From Deltaproteobacteria bacterium (GTDB lineage Bacteria > Campylobacterota_A > Desulfurellia > JAGGSF01): a stretch of DNA of 11,797 nt. Made by a program: the position numbers and the translations under genes. Where the stretch lies: the NCBI GenBank assembly GCA_021159235.1, contig JAGGSF010000034.1:1-11797 (forward strand), read 5' to 3'. The notes beneath the pieces are model-generated. The model was given only the letters and a program-made list of their open reading frames with translations. It was not told where the DNA came from and did not search any database. This document shows, piece by piece, positions 1-6,817 of this stretch (its first letter is position 1; every line of letters begins with the position of its first letter).

Positions 1-440
1 GATGGGTGCATCTTTTTAAAAACATAAAGCATAGCAGGAGACTTTAATACATACTGGCATAGAATGTGTCTCCAGTCTTTTTTATTTATCAAATCTCCAT
101 GTTCCAGATAAACATATCTTCCATCAATATATGCAACATGGTTTTTCCTGTAAACCTTTATGTTTAAAAATTTCTCTGTCTCTTTAAAACCGAATTCATG
201 ATTTCCTTCAATCATATATATCTTTTTTCCCCATAAAGACAAGAGTTTTAAATAGCTGATTACCCTCCTGTGTTCTTTATAGAAGAAGTGAGGATAACCC
301 AGATAAAATTCAAACAAATCCCCCAGGATATATATTCTGTCAAATAGATGTGCCTTTTTGTGCAAGAATTTCAGAAACAGTCTTTCTCCTTCTGTTTCTC
401 CTCTTCTATAATGCACATCAGATAAAAATACACATCTCAC
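1..440 (-). CDS. lpxH: UDP-2,3-diacylglucosamine diphosphatase-like phosphoesterase (partial, C-terminus beyond left edge)
   Basis: The last gene of the leftward operon; the first 146 codons are in the window. It is a calcineurin-type metallophosphoesterase. The metal-binding motifs appear in order: SDVH (Asp8, His10), LGDLFEF (Asp41), EGNHEF (Asn80, His81) and EHGD (His114). The LGDLFEF motif and the HGDLINKKD stretch fit LpxH/YbbF-type enzymes, which cleave UDP-2,3-diacylglucosamine to lipid X and UMP in lipid A synthesis at the inner membrane. E. coli LpxH has GNRDF where this protein has GNHEF, so it belongs to a divergent branch, and another phosphoesterase substrate is possible. The start is GTG at 440-438, overlapping the TGA of the ATPase gene by four bases (GTGA); GGGG lies about ten bases upstream. 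The gene was found by reading the reverse strand, because its start is GTG and its end is cut off. The family is well supported; the exact substrate is inferred. Confidence 0.8.
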   Translation of the reverse strand, partial: MRCVFLSDVHYRRGETEGERLFLKFLHKKAHLFDRIYILGDLFEFYLGYPHFFYKEHRRVISYLKLLSLWGKKIYMIEGNHEFGFKETEKFLNIKVYRKNHVAYIDGRYVYLEHGDLINKKDWRHILCQYVLKSPAMLYVFKKMHP

Positions 441-2359
441 AGGATATGTACCCCTTTTGCCTTCCTGTTTATGAAATCCAGGTAAGTATCCTTGTCCTTG
501 GTGGAGATTATGAACTGACAGTGGTCAAATTTAAACAGTGTATCTATAATCCTTCTCCTTCTGTCATCATCCGAGGTTAAGAAGGGTTCATCCATGATGA
601 AGAATGCTTCATCTTTTAAAATGCTTCTTACGAACGCTATTCTTAAAGAAAGATACAGCTGGTCCCTTGTTCCGTCGGAAAGCTGTGAGGCGGGCAATGT
701 TTTTTCGCCTGTTGCTTCAATGTTTTTCATCTGTTCGTTGTATCTCAACATAGAATAGCGATTCTTTGTGATGGATGAAAAAATGGGTGCTGCCTCTTTC
801 TCTACAATGTATTTTATCTTTTCTCCTGTCTCCCTCTGGATGTCTTTTAATATCTTATAGGCGATTCCCAAAGCCTCTATCTTATCCTCTATGTCTTTTA
901 TCTCTTCTTCTATAATCTTTAACTGTTTCAGTATTTCGGATTCGTTTTTGTTTTCTAAAGAATGGGATAATTCTCCTTTTTTCTGTCTGTTTTTCTCCAT
1001 TTTTTGTTGTATATCTCTTAATTTTTCTGACAGTTCCAGAAACCTTTCTTCGTCATATTTTCCCGTTAGCCTCTCCATCTTTTCTAAGTTTGCCATTATG
1101 GTTTGCTCTTCTAATGGTGCATCTTTTCGCCATATTTTAAGTCTTTCTTTGCAGAGCCTTATTTCATCTTCTATCTTTTTTGCTCTTTTTCCCAGTATTT
1201 CCAGTTCCATTATGGTTTTTACCTTATTTTTGGACAGTATATCTTCTATTTTTTTTCTCCTTTCATCCATTTCCAGCCTCAACCTTCTATTCTCATCGTT
1301 TAATTCAGATAATCTCTGTTTATGATTTTGTATTTGTTTGTGTATTTTGGTATTGAACAGAGTATATATTGCCCCCAGGAATAGTATCAATCCTGATATT
1401 AGGAACAGCTTAGATTTCAAAAAGAATAAAACACAACTTAATGCTGCTCCCATGAAAAGTAGAATTGTATCTCTTGTGCGCCTTTTTTGTATCACATTTA
1501 TGTATTCTTTTCTCTCCTGAGTTTGCTTTTGCTCCACCTCGTTTATTTCAATATTTTTCCTTATCTCCTCTTCCTCTTTTCTTAATTTCTGTATGTTTTT
1601 GAGGTCTTCTTCTATTTTTCTGTAGTTTTCCAATTCTGCTTCTAAAAGTGCTATTTCTCTTTCTTCTTCCCTTATTTTTCTCAATATGGCGATCTTTTTT
1701 TCATATTCTTCCTTCTTTTTTAGATCAGACAGATGCTTTAATTCATTATCCCACTTTTCTCTATCTTTTAAGCAGGTTTGATATTCAATCTCCACCTCTT
1801 TTAATCTCTTCGCATTTTCTATCATCTTCAGTGTGTTTTCTTTTTTCTTTTGTGCCTCTTCCCATTCTTCAATAAGTTCTCCCTTCTTCTTAAAGTTTTC
1901 ACCGAATCTGTTCAAATAAGAACCCAACAGGTGCTTGAATCTTTCTACAATAATATCAAAGTTCGCCTCTCCCCACAGCTTTTTCTCTATCATTGAAACG
2001 AATGTCTTGTTGCCCTGTTTTTCTATTATGGGAAGTTCCTTTGTTCTCATGAAAAACAGACTTTCAAACAGCCATAGAGGCAATTCTTTGAACTCTTTTA
2101 CCGTTGTGTATAAAGGATAGCCGTTTATCTTCCCGTTACTTACAGAAAGATCCTTTCCCCGGTAAGAAAAAGAGAGTGTGGCTTTACCGTTGTATTTTCT
2201 TTCACTCCTTGTTTTTCCGAACAGGGCGTATTCTATACCGTCTAAGATGGTGCTTTTCCCTGCTTCATTTTTTCCATATATCACCGTGATATTTCTATCT
2301 AAATCTATCTCCTTGTAATCAAATTTCCCAAAATCTTCTAAAATCAGTTTCTTTAACAT
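437..2359 (-). CDS. YhaN/SbcC-like SMC-type ATPase with a central membrane hairpin
   Basis: A 640-residue ATPase of the Rad50/SbcC/RecF class. Walker A is GKNEAGKST at residues 29-37, the ABC signature LSDGT is at 560-564 and Walker B FFIMDEPF is at 586-593 (Asp590, Glu591). Between the two ATPase halves lie long Lys/Glu-rich coiled coils, about 155-295 and 338-520. The apex of the coil is not a CxxC zinc hook; instead two hydrophobic helices (about 298-314 and 318-335) separated by KSK form a membrane hairpin. This arrangement, with the LSDGTRDQLYL signature, matches Bacillus YhaN, the partner of the phosphoesterase YhaO. SbcC is typically over 1,000 residues, so this protein is short. Its ATG overlaps the end of the upstream SbcD-like gene by seven bases, so the two proteins probably form one complex. 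A role in DNA-end processing near the membrane is inference. The family is secure; the function is not. Confidence 0.88.
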   Translation of the reverse strand: MLKKLILEDFGKFDYKEIDLDRNITVIYGKNEAGKSTILDGIEYALFGKTRSERKYNGKATLSFSYRGKDLSVSNGKINGYPLYTTVKEFKELPLWLFESLFFMRTKELPIIEKQGNKTFVSMIEKKLWGEANFDIIVERFKHLLGSYLNRFGENFKKKGELIEEWEEAQKKKENTLKMIENAKRLKEVEIEYQTCLKDREKWDNELKHLSDLKKKEEYEKKIAILRKIREEEREIALLEAELENYRKIEEDLKNIQKLRKEEEEIRKNIEINEVEQKQTQERKEYINVIQKRRTRDTILLFMGAALSCVLFFLKSKLFLISGLILFLGAIYTLFNTKIHKQIQNHKQRLSELNDENRRLRLEMDERRKKIEDILSKNKVKTIMELEILGKRAKKIEDEIRLCKERLKIWRKDAPLEEQTIMANLEKMERLTGKYDEERFLELSEKLRDIQQKMEKNRQKKGELSHSLENKNESEILKQLKIIEEEIKDIEDKIEALGIAYKILKDIQRETGEKIKYIVEKEAAPIFSSITKNRYSMLRYNEQMKNIEATGEKTLPASQLSDGTRDQLYLSLRIAFVRSILKDEAFFIMDEPFLTSDDDRRRRIIDTLFKFDHCQFIISTKDKDTYLDFINRKAKGVHIL

Positions 2360-3366
2360 CTGGATATAATCTTACATCCTTCAATAAATGCCCTTTTATA
2401 CAAACGCTTTTTCTCGGGTTCTCTTCTTATGCACTGGTTGATTTTATCATAGAATATTTTTGCTATAGGCAGAGAGAGTATTTCATCCAGAGATTCCACC
2501 TTTAATTCTACCTTTATATTCATCTTCTTTAATCTTTCTGCAGTTTCATTCAGTTTTAATGTGTTTTCAGTAAAACCTGTAATTATTACCCTTAAGAATC
2601 TGTACTTTTTTCTGCAATCCACAATTTCATCCATTTTTTCCTCTTCATCCCATTTCCATTCTATGGTTTTGAATTTGCTTATGCTTCCAATGTTCAGTGG
2701 TTGATGAGCAATCTTTGAACCTTCAACCTGTATTATGTTTACATATCTTTCTCCTTCATTATCAAATGTCAGAGGTTCAATTGTTCCTGAATAGCATAAA
2801 GTTTTGTTCCCAACGGAGTATTCTCTATAGTTGTGATAGTGTCCTAATGCTACATATTTGAATGGGAATCTTGCTACATCTTCCTCATAGATGGGAAAAT
2901 AGAGGTGATTTTTTAAGGCGGAGGTAAGCTTTTCATCAAACATTATAGAGCCATGTAAAACAGCTAAGTCTATATCTCTATCCTTTACAAAGGATAAAAC
3001 ATCTTTACTGTTTTCTCCCCTTTTAAAGGGGTAAAATAGTATTTCTATGCCTTTTATGTTTAGAACCTCAGGTTCTGTAAATATAGTTAAGGAAGAAGAA
3101 AACAACCCTTCTATTTTATCTATTCCTTCATATTCGTGATTTCCCAGTATAGCCAGAAATGGGGTCTCTGTTTTTTCTACAACCTCTTTCAATCTTCTTC
3201 CATAAACAGAAATACTCTTTTCATTGTCAAATATGTCTCCGGCTACGATGACAAGATCGTAGTCTTTTGAAATGGTTACCAGTTTTTCTATCTGTCTGAA
3301 GATGTCTTCTGTTCTTTCCTCTTTTCCGAGATGCCAATCTGCAGTGTGAAGAATTTTTAAGCCCAT
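2353..3366 (-). CDS. SbcD/YhaO-like metallophosphoesterase (putative DNA nuclease subunit)
   Basis: A 337-residue calcineurin-like phosphoesterase of the SbcD/Mre11/YhaO type. The metal-binding residues are all visible: HTADWHLGK (Asp10, His12), VAGDIFD (Asp44), LGNHEYEG (Asn76, His77), LHGS (His138) and GHYH (His176, His178). The roughly 110 residues after the catalytic domain would form the capping and ATPase-binding region, but I see no specific motif there. I chose ATG at 3366-3364 because GGGG lies eight bases upstream and because the DxH motif then starts near residue 10, as in the family. An in-frame ATG at 3396 would add ten residues of no family character, has no ribosome site and would extend further into the rhomboid gene. 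Even so the gene overlaps the rhomboid gene by ten bases. It is followed by the YhaN-like ATPase in a seven-base overlap, the standard pairing of nuclease and ATPase subunits. Confidence 0.88.
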   Translation of the reverse strand: MGLKILHTADWHLGKEERTEDIFRQIEKLVTISKDYDLVIVAGDIFDNEKSISVYGRRLKEVVEKTETPFLAILGNHEYEGIDKIEGLFSSSLTIFTEPEVLNIKGIEILFYPFKRGENSKDVLSFVKDRDIDLAVLHGSIMFDEKLTSALKNHLYFPIYEEDVARFPFKYVALGHYHNYREYSVGNKTLCYSGTIEPLTFDNEGERYVNIIQVEGSKIAHQPLNIGSISKFKTIEWKWDEEEKMDEIVDCRKKYRFLRVIITGFTENTLKLNETAERLKKMNIKVELKVESLDEILSLPIAKIFYDKINQCIRREPEKKRLYKRAFIEGCKIISRC

Positions 3367-4019
3367 TTTCTTTTCCCCAGTACATATTTTACCCATGCTA
3401 TACCGAATATAAAACCACCGATGTGGGCGAAATAGGCTATACCACCCTTAACGGATGCAGCGATAGAGGCAAATCCATATAAAAATTGGATTAAGAACCA
3501 GAAGATGATAAATACAACTGCAGGTATGTTTACGAGGGTAACAAACAGAAAGATGAATACAAGGGTCAGGATACGTGCATGGGGAAAAAAACAGAGGTAG
3601 GCTGCTAAAACAGCGGAGATGGCTCCGCTGGCACCGATTAGAGGAACAGTGGAAGAAGGAGAAAATGATCCCTGAAATATGGCGGAGAATATTCCACCTA
3701 AGAGATAGAACAAAAGGTACTGCAGGTGTCCCATCCTATCTTCTACATTGTCACCGAAGATATACAGAAACCACACATTGCCCAGGATATGTAAAAATCC
3801 TCCGTGAATGAACATATAGCACAGGCATCTCTTTATGGAATCGAGGGTTGAAAAATGTAAGAAGAATAGGTTTGGTATGAAGGCATAGGTATAGATAAGT
3901 GTATTTAGCTCGCTTTTTTGAGATACTTCAAATAGAAATACAAATATACAGATTATGATGATGCTGGTATTGACTATAGGGAAATGTCGAGAAGGGATAT
4001 TATCCTTTAAGGGTATCAT
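3357..4019 (-). CDS. Rhomboid family intramembrane serine protease
   Basis: A 220-residue, strongly hydrophobic protein with about six membrane helices. The rhomboid fingerprints are present: the L1-loop stretch HGGFLHILGN (72-81) followed by WFLYIFGDNVED, the nucleophile motif GASG (129-132, Ser131), and AHIGGFIFG with the catalytic His199. The Ser/His dyad is intact, so an active protease is expected. Rhomboids cut transmembrane substrates inside the bilayer; nothing here shows what this one cuts. The ATG overlaps the stop of the DUF2062 gene (ATGA) and has no clear ribosome site of its own, so it is probably translated by coupling. The 3' end overlaps the phosphoesterase gene by ten bases. 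The length fits short bacterial rhomboids without extra soluble domains. Family call is secure. Confidence 0.92.
   Translation of the reverse strand: MIPLKDNIPSRHFPIVNTSIIIICIFVFLFEVSQKSELNTLIYTYAFIPNLFFLHFSTLDSIKRCLCYMFIHGGFLHILGNVWFLYIFGDNVEDRMGHLQYLLFYLLGGIFSAIFQGSFSPSSTVPLIGASGAISAVLAAYLCFFPHARILTLVFIFLFVTLVNIPAVVFIIFWFLIQFLYGFASIAASVKGGIAYFAHIGGFIFGIAWVKYVLGKRKWA
3375..3378 (-). promoter_or_regulatory. Ribosome binding site deciding the SbcD-like start
   Basis: On the reverse strand GGGG stands eight bases before ATG 3366-3364. No comparable purine core precedes the ATG at 3396-3394, so this site favours the shorter protein. Confidence 0.5.
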
Positions 4020-4450
4020 CTTTTTGTTTTATATTTTTTTAAAAGATATTTCAGGATGAAGAACATGGGAAGACTTATTGCCATACCTACAATTATGCTA
4101 CCTATCCATAGAGGAATGAGAACATTTAAACCTAAGTGGATATAGTGAAAAAATGAAGGTGGCTTGATGGCAAGGTTAGCATCTCCTCCCGTAATAAAGA
4201 TGCCCACTTTATAACATAATAAATATATGGGAATAGCACTTAGATGATTGTTAAAGAAGCTGCCGAGCACAGTGGCCGCTTTGTTTGTGCGAAGGAAGGT
4301 GGCCATACCAATAGCTAAGATGGTATGTATGCCGAATGTGGGGGTGATGGAGATGAAAATTCCCAGTGCCGCTCCTCTTGCTATTCTTTCTGGTGTATCA
4401 TTTAAAGAGAGGAACACTTTTAGTTGTTTTCTGAATGATTTCAGCCGCAT
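4016..4450 (-). CDS. DUF2062 domain membrane protein
   Basis: A 144-residue protein with the pattern of DUF2062: an N-terminal basic segment, then TPERIARGAALGIFISITPT (19-38), a helix with FGIHTILAIGMATFL, the FFNNHLSAIPIYLLCYKVG segment (65-83), and a C-terminal membrane helix (about 107-135) ending in a Lys/Arg-rich tail. Three or four membrane segments are likely. The molecular function of the family is not established; DUF2062 is also found fused to glycosyltransferases in some bacteria, but no such domain is present here. The start is ATG 4450-4448. A TTG at 4453-4451 directly before it is also possible, because the purine stretch AGGGAAG lies at a workable distance from either. The gene starts five bases after the sigma-factor stop and its own stop overlaps the rhomboid start. 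Confidence 0.82.
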   Translation of the reverse strand: MRLKSFRKQLKVFLSLNDTPERIARGAALGIFISITPTFGIHTILAIGMATFLRTNKAATVLGSFFNNHLSAIPIYLLCYKVGIFITGGDANLAIKPPSFFHYIHLGLNVLIPLWIGSIIVGMAISLPMFFILKYLLKKYKTKR

Positions 4451-4454
4451 CAAA

Positions 4455-5285
4455 TTATTCTTCCCTGGTTAATTCCTCTTTCAACTTTTTCTTTATCTCG
4501 TTTTCTATCTGTCTTACCCTTTCCTTGGAGATATTGTATTTTTTCCCTATTTCCTGCAATGTTCTCTTTCCCTTGCCGTCCAGACCATAGCGCATGACAA
4601 TGATGTCCCTCTCTCTTTCAGTTAATGAAGATGCAATGATCTTTTTCAGCCGTTCAATAACGGACTCAAGTATAATTTTATCTTCGATGCTTTTCTCTTC
4701 TATACTCAGGAGGTCTATCGCTTCAGTGTTTTTCTCTTCACCCACAGGCGCGTTTAACGATTCAATTTTTAATCTTGCTTTTTCTGATGAGCGCAACTCT
4801 GCCTCACTTAAGCCTGTGAGTTCTTCCAGTTCTTTTAGGGTGGAGGTTGTTTTATGTTCTTGAAGGTATTTGGTTTTTGCTGCCGATATCTTGCTTTGTT
4901 TTACCTTCATCTTTATGGGTATCTTGATCGGTGTTCCCTGTTCGGCTAATGTTTTAAGGATTGCCTGTTTTATCCACCATACGGCGTAGGATATGAACCT
5001 TATGTCTCTTTCCGGGTCAAACTTCTTTGCGGCTTGAATAAGTCCCAGGTTTCCTTCATTTATCAAATCCAATAACGATACGCCCAGGTTTCTGTACTTG
5101 CGTGCTACACTGATTACAAATCTTAAATTTGCTTTAACCAGTTTTTCCAATGCTTCTTTATCTCCTTTCTGTATTCTCCTTCCCAGCTCTCTTTCTTCCT
5201 CCGGTGTGAGCAGAGGGATGTCTTTTATACTGTTAAGGTATGTTTGCAGGCTTTCCTCTTCTTCATCATATTTTTGGTCTGTCAT
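4455..5285 (-). CDS. RNA polymerase sigma factor, sigma-70 family (compact, no region 1.1)
   Basis: A 276-residue sigma-70 family protein that directs RNA polymerase to promoters. Region 1.2 is about 11-42 (LQTYLNSIKDIPLLTPEEE). Region 2 is 46-115, with the core-binding LLDLINEGNLGLIQAAKKFD (71-90) and the -10 reading/melting helix FISYAVWWIKQAI (97-109). Region 3 is about 125-205 and region 4 about 212-270, whose helix-turn-helix TLQEIGKKYNISKERVRQIE (242-261) would read the -35. The acidic region 1.1 of large primary sigma factors is absent. This fits either a group 2/RpoS-like factor or a short primary factor of the type found in some phyla, so I give no symbol. Gln107 matches Gln437 of E. 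coli sigma-70; Leu110 replaces Thr440. AAAGGAG precedes the ATG by eight bases, in the 13-base gap after cysS, so it is probably co-transcribed with cysS. Confidence 0.92.
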   Translation of the reverse strand: MTDQKYDEEEESLQTYLNSIKDIPLLTPEEERELGRRIQKGDKEALEKLVKANLRFVISVARKYRNLGVSLLDLINEGNLGLIQAAKKFDPERDIRFISYAVWWIKQAILKTLAEQGTPIKIPIKMKVKQSKISAAKTKYLQEHKTTSTLKELEELTGLSEAELRSSEKARLKIESLNAPVGEEKNTEAIDLLSIEEKSIEDKIILESVIERLKKIIASSLTERERDIIVMRYGLDGKGKRTLQEIGKKYNISKERVRQIENEIKKKLKEELTREE

Positions 5286-5298
5286 GAAAATTCTCCTT

Positions 5299-6735
5299 TC
5301 ATACTTTGTCTTTTTTGATTTTCCATCGTGTTCCCTCTTTTGTATCTTCCAGTATAATACCCATTTTCAATAATTCCTCTCTTATCTTATCCGCTTTTTT
5401 GAAATTGCCCTTCTTTCTTTCTTCCTCCCTCTGTTTTATTTTTTGTTCAATAAAGTTTGTCTCTATCCTTCCCTTAAACCACCTTTCTGCTGATTCATTC
5501 ATAATGCCCAGTATATCTCTAATGGAATTTCTTATTTCAATAAACGCTTTCAAATATGTCTTATCAGGTTTTTTGTTTTCATCCTCACATCTGTCTAAGT
5601 ATCTATTGATTTCTTTAGTAAGGACAAATATCTCTCCAATGGCTTTCGGTGTATTGAAATCTCTGTCCAGAACATCTATAAAGGACCTGTTAAATTTGAT
5701 TAACGCCTCTTCTATTTTTTTATCTTTTAATCCATTTGATGGATTTTTCAACTTTTCTTCCACTCTCCATAAAAGCATATACAGTTTATTCAATGCCTCT
5801 TCCGCCATCTCTATTCCCTGCAGGCTAAAATCTATAGGATTGCGATAGTGGGTGAGGAGCAGAAACATCCTTAATGTTTCACCCTTGTATCTTTTTAGAA
5901 TATCCCTGATGGTAAAGAAGTTTCCTAAGGATTTTGACATCTTTTCCTGGTTCACCTTTACAAATGCATTGTGTATCCAGTATCTTACGAATGTTTTTCC
6001 GGTGAGTGCCTCGGATTGAGCAATCTCATTTTCGTGATGGGGAAAGATGAGGTCTTCTCCTCCACCATGAATGTCAATGGTTTCACCCAGATAATGCATG
6101 CACATTGTGGAACACTCAATATGCCAGCCTGGTCTGCCACCTCCCCATGGACTTTCCCATTCGGGTTCTCCTTCCTTTGATTTTTTCCACAGTGCAAAAT
6201 CCAGCGGGTTTTTCTTTTTCTCCGAAGGTTCAATTCTGGCTCCTGCTTTTAATTCCTCTATTTTTTTGTGGGAGAGTTTGCCGTAGTCTTTAAGTCTTTC
6301 TACGGAGAAGTATACATCCCCCTCTGATACATAAGCATAACCTTTTTCTATCAATTTTTTTATAAATTCTATCATATCTCTTATATGTTCTGATGCCTTT
6401 GGTTCAAAGGTGGGCTCTTTTATGTATAAAGCTTCCATGTCGGTGTAGTATTCTCTAATAAATTGCCGGGAAACATCCTGCCAGCTTCTATTCTCTTTAT
6501 TTGCCCTGTTTATGATCTTGTCATCTACATCTGTGAAATTCTTTACAAAGGTTACATCGTATCCCTTATACAAAAGATACCTGTAGATAACATCAAATAC
6601 CACCGAGGCTCTGGCATGTCCCACATGACAGAAGTCGTAGGCGGTTATACCACATACATACATCTTTACCTTTTTGTCATGCAGGGGACGAAAGGGTATG
6701 TAATCTCTCTTCATCGTATCGTATATGTACAACAT
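5299..6735 (-). CDS. cysS: Cysteinyl-tRNA synthetase
   Basis: Charges tRNA-Cys with cysteine in the cytoplasm. The 478-residue product shows the class I signatures HVGH (37-40, the HIGH motif) and KMSKS (265-269). It also has the zinc and cysteine-recognition set Cys28, Cys208 and HH at 233-234 within GGGEDLIFPHHENE. The C-terminal part (about 310-478) is the helical anticodon-side domain, ending in the basic tail RWKIKKDKV. The length matches the family. I chose ATG 6735-6733 because AAAGGAG sits five bases upstream and the protein then begins MLYIYDTMKRD like its relatives. An in-frame extension to 6786 would run through the promoter. It is the first gene of the leftward operon, and the sigma factor follows after 13 bases. 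Confidence 0.96.
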   Translation of the reverse strand: MLYIYDTMKRDYIPFRPLHDKKVKMYVCGITAYDFCHVGHARASVVFDVIYRYLLYKGYDVTFVKNFTDVDDKIINRANKENRSWQDVSRQFIREYYTDMEALYIKEPTFEPKASEHIRDMIEFIKKLIEKGYAYVSEGDVYFSVERLKDYGKLSHKKIEELKAGARIEPSEKKKNPLDFALWKKSKEGEPEWESPWGGGRPGWHIECSTMCMHYLGETIDIHGGGEDLIFPHHENEIAQSEALTGKTFVRYWIHNAFVKVNQEKMSKSLGNFFTIRDILKRYKGETLRMFLLLTHYRNPIDFSLQGIEMAEEALNKLYMLLWRVEEKLKNPSNGLKDKKIEEALIKFNRSFIDVLDRDFNTPKAIGEIFVLTKEINRYLDRCEDENKKPDKTYLKAFIEIRNSIRDILGIMNESAERWFKGRIETNFIEQKIKQREEERKKGNFKKADKIREELLKMGIILEDTKEGTRWKIKKDKV

Positions 6736-6740
6736 GACAT

Positions 6741-6747
6741 CTCCTTT
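6741..6747 (-). promoter_or_regulatory. Ribosome binding site of cysS
   Basis: On the reverse strand AAAGGAG lies five bases before ATG 6735-6733. This strong site settles the start and argues against the upstream in-frame extension. Confidence 0.75.
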
Positions 6748-6754
6748 AAAAATG

Positions 6755-6783
6755 TTGCAATTTTCCAGCTTTAACCTTACAAT
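6755..6783 (+). promoter_or_regulatory. Sigma-70 type promoter for the ubiD operon
   Basis: The -35 is TTGCAA (6755-6760), the spacer is 17 bases and the -10 is TACAAT (6778-6783). Transcription would start near 6790, leaving a leader of about 28 bases before ubiD. The -35 is the outer part of the left arm of the 11-bp inverted repeat. The -10 abuts and overlaps the -10 of the cysS promoter on the other strand. Predicted by eye from good matches to the consensus. Confidence 0.62.
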
Positions 6784-6809
6784 CATACCAAGTTGTGAGA
6801 AAATTGCAA
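6782..6809 (-). promoter_or_regulatory. Sigma-70 type promoter for the cysS operon
   Basis: On the reverse strand the -35 is TTGCAA (6809-6804), the spacer is 16 bases and the -10 is TATGAT (6787-6782). TGG just upstream makes an extended -10 (TGn). Transcription would start near 6775, giving a leader of about 40 bases before cysS. That is too short for a T-box, the usual tRNA-sensing leader of synthetase genes in Firmicutes. The -35 lies inside the right arm of the 11-bp inverted repeat, and the -10 shares two base pairs with the opposing ubiD promoter. Predicted by eye only. Confidence 0.62.
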
Positions 6810-6817
6810 AGGAAGTT

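Larger units (their letters stand above)
6755..6809. repeat. Perfect 11-bp inverted repeat in the divergent promoter region
   Basis: TTGCAATTTTC (6755-6765) is repeated exactly, in reverse complement, as GAAAATTGCAA (6799-6809), with 33 bases between the arms. The centre of symmetry is base 6782, where the two predicted -10 elements meet. The right arm ends just before the ubiD ribosome site. It could be a two-half-site operator, or simply the paired -35 regions of a symmetric promoter. Confidence 0.9.

Noticed and set aside
891-1325. Long open frame on the + strand opposite the ATPase gene, rich in Ser, Phe and Leu
   Set aside because: It is the antisense reading of a Lys/Glu-rich coiled coil, which automatically gives Phe/Leu/Ser-rich open frames; there is no ribosome site or family signal.
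3367-3396. Longer start for the SbcD-like gene
   Set aside because: No ribosome site, and the extra ten residues precede the beta strand that normally begins the protein.
4950-4965. Leu in place of Thr440 in sigma region 2.4 as a sign of altered -10 recognition
   Set aside because: The FISYAVWW(I/K)QAIL form is, as far as I recall, common in sigma factors of several phyla, so it is not unusual by itself.
6736-6775. T-box or other riboswitch in the cysS leader
   Set aside because: The predicted leader is only about 40 bases and shows no T-box core; too short for a known riboswitch class.
6736-6786. In-frame extension of cysS by 17 codons
   Set aside because: It runs through the predicted promoter, lacks a ribosome site and adds residues not seen in the family; ATG 6735 has AAAGGAG five bases upstream.
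6725-6817. In-frame extension of ubiD by 31 codons
   Set aside because: It would begin inside the cysS start region and cross both predicted promoters; the UbiD homology starts at MFEDLRDYL (6818).
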